A DNA stretch of 64,000 nucleotides from Chrysaora quinquecirrha (Eukaryota > Cnidaria > Scyphozoa > Semaeostomeae > Pelagiidae), in NCBI GenBank assembly GCA_014526335.1, contig JACTAT010000012.1, positions 2,812,563 through 2,876,562 of the forward strand. The letters are read 5' to 3'. The first letter of the stretch is position 1, and every line of letters starts with the position of its first letter. The position numbers were made by a program, and so were the translations under genes. Below the pieces are notes generated by a model. The model did no database searches. It was not told where the DNA came from and worked only from the letters and a program-made list of their open reading frames with translations. Positions 1 to 11,433 of the stretch are shown piece by piece.

Positions 1-93
1 GGGAAGTGGGTCAAATCCTATTAGGTTGTTGCTTTCACGGGTGGTTTTGTGGTTGCCTTGGAACAGGGAAACTTGTTCAGCAATAGTACGTTA
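1..93 (-). pseudogene. possible HSP70-like coding fragment at window edge
   Basis: Read on the minus strand, these 93 bases are open throughout. The peptide contains a stretch (VSLFQGNHKTTRESNNLIG) resembling the HSP70 substrate-binding-domain segment in which an 'FEGER..TKDNNLLG' motif is usual. It stops at the outer end of the adjacent transposon TIR, as if that element had inserted into it, and it runs off the window. It is too short for a firm call; chance similarity is quite possible. Confidence 0.2.
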
Positions 94-500
94 TGGAGTG
101 AGGTGTGGGACAAAAATCCGTAATGCGTTTCGTCGAGGCATTCTTGATTTCGTGGTGGTGTTTTGGTGTGTCGTGGAGTGGTTTTAGTGTGTCGTGGAGT
201 AGTTTCAGTGTGTCATGTAGTGGTTGTAGTATGTCATGTAGTGGTCTCATTATACCATGGTGGTCTGTAAAAAAGACCACGTCGTAGAGTGGTTTCAATG
301 TATCGTGGAGTGGTTTCAGTGTGTCATAGTGGTATGCGGAATAGACCAGGTCGTGGAGTGGTTTTGGTGTATTGTCGAGCCGTGTTGTTCTTTCGAGTGG
401 TCGCAAAATCATCGACTCTGTCACGCCGCAAAATCATCGACTCTGTCACATCGCAAAATCAGTGACACTGTCAAGCCGCAAAATCACTGACACTGTCAGG
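94..500 (+). repeat. left TIR of IS3EU-like element, with two tandem arrays
   Basis: This is the left terminal inverted repeat; its partner is at 9170-9553 in opposite orientation. The outer part carries degenerate ~19-bp units of the form GTGTCGTGGAGTGGTTTCA. The inner part carries ~24-bp units containing CGCAAAATCATCGACTCTG. A GACCAC/GTGGTC pair near 255-285 could form a small hairpin. Open frames across these arrays encode only repeat peptides (KPLHDTL...) and are not genes. Such subterminal arrays are plausible transposase-binding sites (inference). Confidence 0.8.
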
Positions 501-568
501 CAGCAAAGTTATCGTTCCTGCCGAGTTCCGGTTATCAAATATTTCACCTTTTGCAAGCTTGCTTGAAC

Positions 569-779
569 ATGGCGGAAGAAGCTGAGAGAATCCTAACAGA
601 TGCACTGCTTGCAATTCAGGCAAGACGAGGAGGTGGAACAGAACCGGTGCAGCAGCCTTCTGCACAACAGCCTGGCCCTCTGTTCATCAGCCAGGAGCAC
701 CGCTACCACCGCGGTCTTCTTCCAGTCAAAGTGTTCGCCCCCACGATGGCTGGGTACAACGTGCACAGCAGAACTTCAG
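569..779 (+). CDS. candidate first coding exon of the HECT gene
   Basis: An open frame starts at ATG 569 (MAEEAERILTD) and ends at a good donor, CAG|GTGAGA, at 779/780. It encodes about 70 residues rich in Q, A and R. It lies just inside the left TIR, upstream of the HECT exons on the same strand. The next plausible acceptor is at 2816 (TCAACAG), but the phases do not match directly: this exon ends in phase 1 and the downstream frame needs a different phase. A further exon, another acceptor, or a mutation must be assumed. No domain recognised. Confidence 0.4.
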
Positions 780-2816
780 GTGAGATACGCATCTTTTCTT
801 ATCATTTATGACGATTTTTGGTCGGTTTTTGCTTGTCACAATTTCCTTTGTTTTGTAAACTGAAAGTTTCAAATTTTGCTCTCTTAAAATGTGCTAAAAT
901 GTGGTCAAACATTCGTGCTTCCCATCATAATTCCTAAATTTCTCTAGGAAAGCAAGGATAAAACAAAAGCTACCCAGGCCCCATATGCCACTGACTGCCA
1001 CAGAGCATGGGTTGTAAATTAGTTTACCTCCTACAATCCTCCCACAAGGAAAATCTCAAATCACATCTAGTAATGTCGGAATATCTAATAGGGCCTTGTC
1101 CCATTATTTATACTGATACTGTTTAAGAATTCCAATTTCAAATTTACACTTCATGAATGTTTACTCAAGAAAAGTAAATCTTGCCAAATGAATAAAATTT
1201 GCTCTTCAAAGCCTCACAAAGCGTCTCAGGACCTGGAGGGGATGGGGTTCTTGACTTAAGGTTGCACGGGATGTGTCCGCCCAAAATGATTTTTTCAACC
1301 AGCCCCAAAATTTTTGTCCAAACAGTAGCTGATTCTAGAAAATCTTGGTGAGAAGTATGCATTTATCTTGTATAAGAAACATCTTCTAAGAATCCGTAGT
1401 AGGTTCAATTATTGGAACCTATCTCACCTGGGGGCGTGTTCCATCCCCGTTTTCTCCGCTGTTATAGTAGCTATGATCCTTTAACTTAGTGATGAGATGG
1501 ACTTTGATTTAAACAATGAAAATCACGCGATTAAATCAAATTAACTCTATTGTTCTTATTGCTATGACAATAAGAAGATTTTAAGTTATGATTATCATGA
1601 TTATTGGTATCATCATCATAACAATAGAACGAGGCACTAAAATGAAATTGTTTATGTAAAATTGAGTTGGATATTATTTAATTAATATATGAATAAGCAT
1701 TATATGGATAATATTTGAATAACATTTTGCAATAGTTGCAAAAAACGTATACAATTGTTGTTGAGTTTAAAACATTGGTTGCCATGGTTATGGTGCTATA
1801 CTTGGAATCTTAAAATTTTCATCATTTGATACAGTGTAGATATAAAGTCAAAGTAGTGGAATCTTCGGATGCTGCTTTGCATATTTTAGTAATGACAAAA
1901 AAATTTTGATTAGGGGTGGAATCCATGCCCCAGGTGAGATGTGGTTAACGAAATTACCCTACCTGAATTAAAAAGCTAAGAAACTATTGTAATATGCACT
2001 CAAAATGTAGTGACACAACACAGTAATAGAAAATCTTTGGCATGATTTTGAGTGCAAACATGTTATTATTTGTTTTGATATCTTACTAAGTTATTTTAGA
2101 GCCCTTGTAACAAAAATGAATCAACTCTACACTTGCGGCATTAAGAAACTTGTTAAAAACGTTTGCCAAAATTTAAGAAACTACCTACCTGCCCAGACCT
2201 AGTATCTTGAAAAATGGGTCCCAGTTTGAGCAAGAAATCCAACTCAACTCAAAAAAAAGGAAAAAGTGTTCAAAAAGTGTTGTTGTTGTTGTTGTTGCGA
2301 TAACTGGGACAACTCTGAAACGTAAAACTGGACTGAGCAACAACCCGCTCTAACAAACTATCCCTTTTCAAAGCCGTTGATAACTGGCTCTAGAAAAATT
2401 ACCTAATTCTGGTACCAGGCACCAGAAAAGAGGGGTGAAAACGATACCCTGAAAAACGACGCATCCCCATCCGACAAATATACTAAGCACCCCCATCCCG
2501 AAGGGTACAGGGAGAAACCGCAAGCCTAAGAAGTGGCTTTTTGCAGCCCTGATTTTGAAAATGTGGGAAAGGATAACAAATCTAGGGAACCTACTCGCTA
2601 TATATCTAAAATGCTCGAAATACTCGTCTTTTTGCCCTAAAAATGGTCTGCAAACATGGACGTCAGACGAAGCACGATTTCAGTTGTCAAAACCAACCGA
2701 TTCAGGAAAAATCAAAAGGGAGATAAAGAATTTAGGCCAGTTTCGAGGGGGTGATTTGCTTTGAAGAAATTCAGGTGAAATTGCGGTCTCAAATCTTTAT
2801 TTAATTTTCTCAACAG
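780..2816 (+). other. non-coding interval, probable intron
   Basis: Between the candidate first exon and the HECT exons I see no credible gene. The stretch is AT-rich with many stops in all frames and a short GTT/TTG microsatellite near 2279-2297. A pyrimidine-rich acceptor (TTTAATTTTCTCAACAG) ends it at 2816. Confidence 0.4.
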
Positions 2817-4793
2817 AAATGCATTCCCAAGTCTTTCTGGTGGTGGGACCAGGCTAAACAGTACTAGCCATGGAAAAGCCAAAAGATCAAAGAAAGAGAA
2901 TAATTTTTTCTTTGTGCCAAAAGATACATGGACACATGAATTCTGCCTGCTGGCCAGAACTGACCAGCAGACAACTCCGTCAGTGAAACTGGCATCCAGC
3001 CTAAGAGATGCAGGACTGGGAAAGAAAAAGATCGTTTTTCCTAACAAAAAGGCTGGCCACGACGAATTTCGAAAAGAACTCGAAAAGGCCTTTCCAAAAT
3101 TGGCATCACAGAATGGCGCTTTTGAGCTTTCTCGTTCTGGAAGCGGGGGTAGTTGCCGTCCACTTAATATTATACCCCCCAGCAAAGATGGCTATGCTAT
3201 TCCTTTTCTGAAAGATATTGTAAGCAATGCAACCGTGATCTACATCAGGCCAACACAAACAGATCTATCAATGGAGGCAGAGTTCAATTGTAATGAAGCA
3301 GCAAGTCCTCTAGCTGAATGTACCAATTGTCATTTAAAAGTGCCGTTTCTTACTATGCGTGAACACAGAAAAGCTTGCTTAACTGATATCAACGAAGAGA
3401 AAGCAGCTACATCCAAACCTGATATAGAAGGCAAGAGTGAGTATCCACTAGACTGTCTTTTCGATGATGTGATGCCTTGCAGTTCGTCAACGAATGACGA
3501 TTCATGGTTCAAGAACTGCAGTCGATATTTCCGAATGTAGATGATGACAAGATTTCAGCAACACTCGCTTCAGCAACTTCGAAAGAGGAAGCTGCAAACT
3601 CCATCATAGATGAGACAAATCAGGCTCCAATTGAGGGTACGCCAACTTTGACAGAGTTGCTTGTAGATTTCAGAAACAAAAACATCAAGCCTCAAGAGAA
3701 AGAATTAGTTATTGATCGAGAATCATTGTGGCTTTGCATTTTGAGATTTTACAAGAGAGCTCTTTACGATCCAGATGAATTAAAGAAAGAGCTCGTTGTG
3801 CGCTTTGATGGTGAAGATGGTGTAGATGGTGGGGCGATCAAACGGGAGTTTTTTACCATGGCGTTCAACGAAATCAAACGGAGACTGTTTGAAGGGCAAG
3901 ATGCAAACATGCTCCCGGTCAAAGACTCAAGCAAAGGTGTCCTCTTCAGAATAGCAGGTGCCTTGTGTGTTCATTCTGTGTTACAGGGATGTGCCATTAG
4001 CTTGGCCTTTTTAGCCCCATGTGCATACTACTACATTGCTGAATTGGATGAAGATATGATAATGTCATCAATCAACAATGACCTGATTCCGAGAAATGCT
4101 GCGACTGAAATTCTAATTGAGCTACTATCAAGCCTTGAAAATTGCCAAGATAACGAACAAGTGCAATCAGTGCTTGACGGCAATCCGAAATGCGACCAGT
4201 TCTGGGCCACCATTAATGCCTCCCATTGGGCCAAAGACTGCCCGATAACGAAGACAACAAAAGATGCTCTCTGCAATCATTTAATTTTCAATGAGCTTAT
4301 AGAGTCACGACGAATGGAGATGGATGATATGAAGAAAGGCCTGAAGGTACTACAATTTCATGATGTAGTCAAGCGTTTCCCGGATGTCTTGAAGCCAATG
4401 TTCATTGCTGACGAAGAGCAAAAGCTTGATGGTTCAGATCTTCTAAAGATGATGCATCTGGAGAAAGAATCAGATGATTTTGCAAAGAAGCAAACATGGG
4501 AATGGTTTGTTGCTTTTTTAAACGCGAATGAAAATTCAGATGAATTTCCTGGTGGGTCAGCTTGTGCAGCTATGCTTTCATTTTGCACAGGATTGAAGAG
4601 AATTCCATTCGGAGGACTGAGAAACGAAATCTCAGTAAGGTTTCATCCTGATGACGATCAATATTCCCTGCCAACGGTATCAGCATGTTTGTTCATTTTG
4701 CATTTACCTACTGTCCACTCATCAGAAAACAAGTTCGTACAAGCAATGAAGATAGCCTTGAAGCACGAAAGCGAAGGATTTCCTAACATATAA
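2817..4793 (+). CDS. CUE/HECT-domain E3 ubiquitin ligase carried by transposon
   Basis: Two exons explain this region. The first, open from 2818 to about 3436, contains a C2HC-like zinc finger (CTNCHLKVPFLTMREHRKAC, 3319-3378). It ends at a donor AGA|GTGAGT. The second begins at an acceptor near 3513 and runs to the TAA at 4793; the ~77-bp intron keeps phase. The second exon opens with a CUE-like ubiquitin-binding motif (LQSIFPNVDDD, then a hydrophobic three-helix pattern). A HECT domain follows: N-lobe signature RFDGEDGVDGGAIKREFF, C-lobe LPTVSACLFILHLP with the expected catalytic Cys codon at 4686-4688, and a C-terminus ending SEGF. The family transfers ubiquitin from an E2 via a thioester on that Cys. 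Resemblance is to the G2E3-like HECT proteins common in invertebrate repeats. The frame is intact to the end, unlike the neighbouring transposase. Confidence 0.8.
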
Positions 4794-6518
4794 TTGCGAC
4801 TACCTGGAGTTTGTCTGGTTACAAATATATGTACATTTAGAACGTATCTATTGCTGTAAATTTAGGCACCCAGAATGATGTTGATCACTTCTGAGGACAA
4901 CATAGAGATCGAGGTGTATTAAATCTCCATCAAAGTACAAATTTGCCGCAACCCTAGAACCTAAGCACTGGTGATGAGATAAAGTACATAGAAACACGTG
5001 TGGCATAGCAGTATCTCAGTTGCTTTTAGTAGGAATGTAAAAGATGTACAATTTTTGCAGTCATCATATTGATAGGAATCAACAGGTTCTCACTAAATGA
5101 AACAAATGCCTTGAGCATATTAGCAGCTTTCACTAAGAAATGAATGATTAGTGAAGTTCAAAGCCCCAAAACCCTTTACTGTGAAAATAAATTTCATTTT
5201 GATTCCTGCTGGGCCTAGACTACTTGTTTATTGGAGTTTTTATGTTCCAATCTCCATTTATCTTGTATCTTTCAAAACCTGTTGTTGGTTATTTTGTTTG
5301 TCCTTCAAAGCTAGAGTCTCGTTAAGGGGTAGCGGCAAATCTGAACTACGATGATGCATATTTACATAATAATGCCAGATATATATACCAGTAATGTTCT
5401 CAGTTAGCTATCAATTAACCCTCATTTTAAATTAATGATGGCAAAACTTCGTCCTCAAATTTTAGCAGATCTGTTCGATATTTTTTCGGACACCTGGTAG
5501 GTTAAGATAATCCTTCGTAGAGCAAAAGATTGGACTGAGTTTCGATGGATTCTTCTTGAAAACTAAAGGAAAGGATTTTTTCCAAAGGTGTTCGAGATTT
5601 GTTTGGAGTGACTTGCCCCTCATGTTTTTAAATGTTTGGTTTGTGGTTGGCGGTTTAGTTAAGTATCCCTGATACTTTAGTTAATGTTCAGTAGATTACT
5701 TGGTAACCTCACATATAAGTGCATGCCCTATAAGGCGGATAGATGCTGCCCTTATGTTTGGATATACACGCACTGTACCTGTATCACCCTCAAAAGAGCG
5801 TTTCTTAAGACTGATTGCTTTTAAATTGGAAATTAACATCAAATCAATGAAGAAATATTACCATCCATAGCTCACATTATCGTGAAAAACAAATGTCATT
5901 TTGTAAACGTGTACGTGTGTGCCTCTATTCTCCCAGTCTTTCTATTCGAAAATCTGTAAAATTGTAAAATTTCGCCAAAAGGCGCAGTCGCTTACATGTG
6001 AGGTTCAGTAGTGTCCCATATGAAAGAAGCACAAATTTAAGAAACACCGACCCTGATTTTCAAAATATTACCCGGTTTTATAAGAAACTGGAACAGGTCT
6101 GAAAAAAAGTTTGTTTCTTATCTAAAATTTCCTGTTGAATTGAACCGTACCTATCCAAGCGAAAAAAGAATTTTGCATGCAAACCGAGCAAAAAGCACCT
6201 TCCTGGAATGATTGTGTCATTTACTGGAAGTGAAAATTTACAATTAAAAATCAAACTGATATGTTTTGTATCACAATGATAGAGCTCGTGCCTGAGTAGT
6301 TAATCGATAGTACATGGTCTTTCTTATAAAAAAATTTACCCTGATTTGAGGTTTATCTCATTTTATAAGAATCGTGTCAGATCTGAAATTGAAAAGTTGT
6401 TTCTTATATGCGGGACACCAGGGTATGCTTCCCTTGGTCGGTTCTTCTTAAAATTATACTAACCAGAAGTTCTGTTATCCAATCGTTCTGTTCAGTACAT
6501 TTGACAAAGTTTGATCGT
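4794..6518. other. non-coding interval between convergent genes
   Basis: This spacer separates the 3' end of the HECT gene (+) from the 3' end of the transposase (-). It is AT-rich and contains no credible coding region. Its right part holds a small MITE-like repeat (6011-6419) listed separately. Confidence 0.5.
6011..6419. mobile_element. possible small MITE inside the IS3EU-like element
   Basis: The interval begins GTGTCCCATATGAAAGAA and ends TTTCTTATATGCGGGACAC, an imperfect ~18-bp inverted repeat. Inside are two direct degenerate copies of a segment with CCCTGATTT, TTTTATAAGAA and TTTCTTAT (about 6050-6125 and 6337-6412). This is the look of a short non-autonomous DNA element; TSDs are unclear and no coding potential is present. 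Confidence 0.4.
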
Positions 6519-8000
6519 CTAATGTATCATTTGATTTACTATATTAACGCAATTTAGATAAATGTCTATTCCAAAACTGTTACTCTCTGCTTGTGGATTT
6601 ACTACCATCTGTAGTGTTGCAAACTGTTCGTTGCTAAGTGGTGTTTGTACCTGTGGAACCTGAACACTTGAATCTTCCCATGCAGGACCTGAGTAATAGG
6701 ATGATGGCAACGGTCCATCCCAATCAATTCCGAACTGCATTGCATCAGCATCATCCATGATCTCTTGTGTTGGACAGAAATCTCTCTGTCCATACACCCA
6801 TAGCTGCACCGGTGTCATATTAGACTCCGTTCTTACAGGATGAAAATCCCAACCTTCCCTAAACATGTCCATGTGCTTGTTTATTCGAGGTAAATAAACG
6901 TATTGCAGACAAAATAACTGAATAAAGTCTGATGGATCTAGTAGGTCGTTTTCCTCGAGGTAAGAAAATACATAATAAAATATGAACGTGCACCCATGGA
7001 AAAGATCGCGCCAAAACCTTTCAATGCGTTGATTATGGCAACTTTTTCTGGCTATGAAGCTTCCTCTGTCTGGACCACGGAGCGGATGTGTGAACATGAA
7101 CATCGCAACATCGACGTTTTCTCCCCCATGGTCACCTCGTACACGGGATGGAAGGCCAAATTCTAACACTGATTGCTCAAAGCATTGAAATACTGTGTTC
7201 GACGATTATTTGTACTGCAGCGTAAAACATTATCCGCCTGCTGTACCCATCTATGCCCCCGTGAATTACGAATCCCCATCTTATTAGTTTATGGTTTCCA
7301 TCTATGTGCCATAATGCTAGTGGTCCAGAAACTGAATACCGACGTCGACTGATAGTGTTTAGCTGGATAGAACGTAGTATTATCCCGTCTGGATCCACAC
7401 GCCACATGGAAGATCTTATCCTGTCCCACTGGATTGTAAGTCCTCTGGCAGATAGGAAACCGCGCATTCGCTTTATGCCACAGTTGGGGAAATCTTTTAT
7501 GATATCTGTAACGTGACCATCCAAACTCTCGTCATCAATGGGCGTATGCCGTTGGTAGTTATCTTTCAGGTTAAATTCCTCCATGCGCCTTCTAATCGTT
7601 TTGTGCTGACTCGAAACATCAATGCGATTTTTGTTTTTGAAAAACCACAGCTCAGGTACAGTTCCAATGTTTCCTTTGGAATTTCGAGGACTGGACGTCC
7701 ACGTTTACCAGAATTGTTCAAAATGCTACAATTTTCTTTTTCTTTAACTTCTGTCATCAACAAATCAAGTGACCTGGTTAACGCTGTCAAGATCTGACCA
7801 TGTTCACCTGCTGGATCTGTTTGCATCATTCGAAGAACAGTGTTTGTCAGGAGCTCTATCCGGTACAATGCATAATCTTGGTTGTTACTCTCAGGAGGCT
7901 GCTGCAGAATATGAATGATTCGACGTAAAGATCGTTCCAAAAAGGTTCTATAATTTTGTGATGGCTCAGCTGCAACAAACTCATCAGAATTTGAAGCCAT
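6519..8000 (-). pseudogene. IS3EU-like DDE transposase, frameshifted
   Basis: Three overlapping minus frames (8000-7566, 7584-7177, 7169-6519) together form one DDE integrase-fold transposase. The first has a helix-turn-helix-like segment (KIALMFRVSTKRLEG). The second contains the first catalytic Asp in LWHIDGNHKLIRWGF. The third contains the second Asp (RGDHGGENVDV) and the catalytic Glu (HNQRIERFWRD), then a C-terminal part with YVYLPRINKHMDMF. Frame changes near 7575 and 7190 break the protein, so it is unlikely to be functional as written. A 5' exon further right (8027-8218) is possible but unsupported. It converges on the HECT gene and lies inside the same TIR pair. Confidence 0.8.
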
Positions 8001-8459
8001 GATCTGTAAGAAGAAATATAAGCCATCTATTTGATTCTGAATATCGAATTCATAGTTTCTGAAATGAAATAATAGTACATCTCTTCATTCTTGCGAGCAT
8101 TCTTAAGGAGTGGAGTACAACTGGTCTCTTGAGTTTTTGCTTCAGTTGTCTTTGCTAATGATGGAAACATATCTTCTTCCACAACGTCACAATAACAGCG
8201 AAATTTTGCATTTCTCAAAACCTATTTCGCTCAACCACAATCCAGTTTGCCCTATCCTACCCTAAAATTAAACGGTCCTTTTTCCTAACCTAAGTTAGAA
8301 TCATATAATAAGAGAAATTTCTCATCAAAAATAGCTATGAAGACATATCGTTAAATGCTTCAATTTCTGAGTTATTCAGGGGCGAGCAAGTAGCTACTGT
8401 AAAATATTTGACCCCATGTTTGTCCAAAGGAATTGGAAAAAATAACCTGTTCTTTTTTC

Positions 8460-8900
8460 ACACAGTATGACTTTCCTGCCCAAAAAAACCAGTTTTTGGG
8501 ACATAGGTGAAATTTTCAAATCAGTCTTCCTACTGTTTTCCATCAATTTGTCGCAAAAATCACGTTTTCTAACCTCCTAGCGTGTTTGTCCACCAAATTT
8601 AACCATAAAAGACCAATATCCCAAATTTTCACAAAAGCGGTTCTACGTTTGTCCGACAACCGCTTTTGGGACACTGGTACTTTCATGGCTACAATTACCA
8701 CTTGCTTTTGAAAACGGTATTCAGTCGAAACTACCAGTTTCTGGGACAAACATCGCAAGTGATACATCATGTTAAAATTTTACGCCAAATTGAAGAAAAA
8801 TAACAGCGGAAATTTGTATCAAACGACCAGTTTTTGAGACAAAGGCGGTGCAAAAATTTTTCGTGAACTACCGGTTTTCAGACAAAGGTAGGACCATCTT
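8460..8900. repeat. degenerate subterminal repeats, TTTTGGGACA motif
   Basis: A motif like CCAGTTTTTGGGACAAAGGT recurs in direct orientation at about 8481, 8661, 8734, 8826 and 8870, with variants of GTTTGTCC in between. No gene overlaps it convincingly. It sits between the transposase 5' end and the right TIR, the usual place for subterminal transposase-binding repeats. Confidence 0.5.
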
Positions 8901-9169
8901 TCCCAGCGTGACATGCCCGTCCTTGGCTATTTCACAACAACAAAGGTAGGAATTTTTTGCATTTCATGCTGCCTTTGAAGAGCACTGTAGATCTACCGAA
9001 AATTGCATTCTTAAATACGTTACTGCCATGGCAAAAATGGGCAGTGTAGACAACATTTGAATATAAGAAATTATAAGATCAAAATGAAAGTTTAGGCCAT
9101 ACGTACCTTTAGCTGCTGTAGTAATGCATTCGTACAATAACAATGAAAAATAACGGAAGATTCATTGTC

Positions 9170-9553
9170 GGCTTGACAGTGTCGATGATTTTGCGGCGTG
9201 ACAGAGTCGATGATTTTGCGGCGTGACAGAATCGATGATTTTGCGACGACTCGAAAGAACAACACGGCTCGACAATATACTGAAACCACTCAACGACCTG
9301 GTCTATTCCACATACCACTATGACACACTGAAACCACTACACGACATACTGAAACCACTCCACGACACATTGAAACAACTCTACGATGTGGTCTTTTCTA
9401 CAGACCACCATGGTATAATGAGACCACTACATGACACACTGAAACCACTCCACGACACACTAAAACCACTCCACGACACACCAAAACACCACCACGAAAT
9501 CAAGAATGCCTCGACGAAACGCATTACGGATTTTTGTCCCACACCTTACCCCA
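9170..9553 (-). repeat. right TIR of IS3EU-like element
   Basis: This is the inverted partner of 94-500. Reverse-complemented it matches closely, including the CGCAAAATCATCGA array and the CGTGGAGTGGTTTCAG array. The arrays differ in unit number between the two ends (fewer units here), so repeat expansion or contraction has occurred since insertion. Confidence 0.85.
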
Positions 9554-9812
9554 TAAATATCTTTATAGGCTTTGAGTTCTTTTTTTGTGTAGATTCCTGG
9601 GGTCTCTATTAAATACACGTATATGTCTCCAAAAGTAACATCTGGCCAGTTCCTTGGACTGTCTATCCATCCCTCACTTAATTGATATGGATCTGGTAAA
9701 CATTTGGTGCCTTTTCCATATTTTAGTTTATCTAGATATCGGTTGCAAGCAACTAAATTTAAACCTCGGAGGTAAGAAGACATTGAACCTGCTGTTGCTT
9801 TGGCGGCCATTG
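9554..9812 (-). pseudogene. N-terminal fragment of YqaJ/ISL2EU-type transposon protein
   Basis: A minus frame starting MAAKATAGSMSSYLRGLN (ATG at 9812) runs through SPRNWPDVTFGDIY and ETPGIYTKKELKAYK, then is cut at the outer edge of the IS3EU-like TIR. The motif series (WPDVTFGDIYxYL...ELKAYK) is one I associate with the N-terminus of the SWIM/YqaJ-type second protein of ISL2EU-like transposons, often followed by SLEAY. The YqaJ nuclease part is missing: the sequence left of the transposon does not continue it. A palindromic GCGCATGCGC lies just upstream and may be part of its promoter. Family assignment is from memory. Confidence 0.45.
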
Positions 9813-10054
9813 CTATCTTTTTGCCCACCAGTGTTTCGCGCATGCGCGGATATTTGCTGTTTGTGATTGGTTATGAAACGCTCCTATAACAATAATTAGC
9901 AATAGTAAAGCTAATGTTGATGATAAGCGAGCAAAAAACGAATAGAAAAGAAAAGCATTTGAAAGAGATATGAAGTGGTGAACCTGTAGATGCAGTAAAC
10001 ATTCATTCCTTAGAAAAAAAACTCAAACCACGTACTATTGAATTTATAAAGTTT

Positions 10055-10934
10055 TTGAGAAGTAAAAAATCAGTTAATTTTGATAAGGATGACAATGTGA
10101 TTGATTTTAGTACACATGATAGGATAGCTAATACTAGTAGAGTAGAGAAAATGTTAGATTATCTTAATAATCCAGAAAGACATCCAACAATCCCTGTTGG
10201 CCTTATTACGATTGGAAGGAAAATGGTGGCTGAAGGTTTTGACATGGATCATTTCCCAAGAGAGTTAAAAAATAATATATTAATTGACAATCAAAAAAAA
10301 CTTCAAAACAACACCTAGTAAAAATACTCAATCTGAACAAAGTACTTCACATTTACAAAGTTCTTCACTACCTATCGGTGATAAAGATACATCGTCTCAA
10401 TTAATTACAACATCAACACCTGTTAGAACAAGGGAAGGGAGTTATTTACCCGATTCACCTGGCTATTCACCTATCGCAAGTCGTACAAGAAAACAAAATT
10501 TAGCTAGAAAGGAATGGCAAGCAAAAAAATTAGAAGTATTAAGAAAACTTAACGAAGAAAGTATAAGAGATTTAAAAGAGGAACAGAGTGATAAAATTTC
10601 TACTTTATCAAATAGAATTAAAGAAGAACGAGCTTTTCCAAGAAAAGAAAGAGCAAAAAAGAGAAAAGAAGCACGAAATAAAGTTTACAAAGAAACTGGT
10701 TCAGGACATAAACATATTATAAGCAAAATGCTACAAGAACAAGTAGAAAAATCTGTTCGAAATTTATTATCTAAAGGTTTGACAGGAAGAGCTAGATATG
10801 CTAGTAATCAATCGAATTTAGAAACATATGACGGACAATCAACTGACGATGCACATGAAAGTGGTTATGAATTAACTGCTTATAAAAAAAAAAGAAAAAG
10901 TAACTGCTGCAAAAAGAAAACGAGTAAGAGATAG
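10055..10934 (+). pseudogene. Lys-rich coiled-coil protein, Polinton 1 accessory gene
   Basis: Two overlapping frames (10055-10318, 10284-10934) probably made one protein of ~290 residues; the shift falls at an A-run near 10295. The first part has a compact globular-looking segment (HPTIPVGLITIGRKMVAEGF). The second has a Ser/Thr-rich linker, SPGYSPIASRTRKQ, then a long charged helix (KLEVLRKLNEESIRDLKEEQ) predicted to be coiled-coil, and a Lys-rich tail. No family recognised. It precedes the integrase on the same strand, so it is probably a Polinton accessory gene. Confidence 0.5.
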
Positions 10935-10976
10935 AAATAGTTACTCTAATAACAGAAGACCCGTCAAATAAGAAAA

Positions 10977-11317
10977 ATGGATGAAAGGTTATTAGCTAAA
11001 AATATAGCTAAAGAGCTTAAAAAGAAATCAATCAAGAATAGATTGATTTTAGCAATGATAATTCAAGTGATTTAAATTCTAGTAGTAGCAATGAAACGAG
11101 TGAAGATGATGATGATCTGGATAATGAGACTGATGTAAATTACTACAGCAAGAAAGCATTGAAGTTAATTTTAAATGCAGAGAAAAAAGGCTTTAAAAAA
11201 CATAAAGGCTTAAAAGCTAAAATATTAAAGGAATTAAATCAGATATTTGAAAGTTATAAAACAGTTAAAACTGATTACAGTGAAGAAAAAGATGAATGGT
11301 TATTGATTGTTAATTGA
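10977..11317 (+). pseudogene. small acidic/basic protein upstream of integrase
   Basis: An ATG at 10977 starts a Lys-rich segment. After one apparent frame change near 11035-11060 it continues with an acidic Ser/Asp run (SSSSNETSEDDDDLDNE) and a basic helix (KKGFKKHKGLKAKILKEL) to a TGA at 11317. Roughly 110 residues in all. No homology recognised. Its position between the coiled-coil gene and integrase suggests a Polinton accessory gene. Confidence 0.4.
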
Positions 11318-11433
11318 CCATTACGAGAATATTTGTTATTCTATAAAATTATTACTGGTATGAAAATTAGGCAAAAACAGTTTCAGTTAATTTTTAAGTT
11401 TTAAATTCATATAAGTAGTTTTACCGAGGAAGT

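Larger units (their letters stand above)
94..9553. mobile_element. IS3EU-like DNA transposon carrying a HECT E3 ligase
   Basis: Two inverted copies of a ~380-410 bp sequence bound this ~9.5-kb interval, both starting at TATGG(A/G)GT(G/A)AGGTGTGGG. Between them are a minus-strand DDE transposase of the 'integrase core' type (WHIDGNH, DHGGENV, HNQRIERFWRD motifs) and a plus-strand CUE/HECT ubiquitin-ligase gene. The transposase resembles the family Repbase calls IS3EU, judged from remembered motifs. I could not identify a convincing target-site duplication, so the outermost base of each end is uncertain by a few nucleotides. Frameshifts in the transposase indicate a dead copy, while the HECT reading frame is open to its end. 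Confidence 0.7.

Noticed and set aside
77..490. Open frames encoding KPLHDTL-type or SWSGFSVS-type peptides
   Set aside because: They are translations of the tandem arrays inside the TIR and occur mirrored in the other TIR; no independent coding support.
2712..3185. 157-aa minus-strand ORF opposite the HECT gene
   Set aside because: Antisense shadow of the HECT exon, with no recognisable motif of its own.
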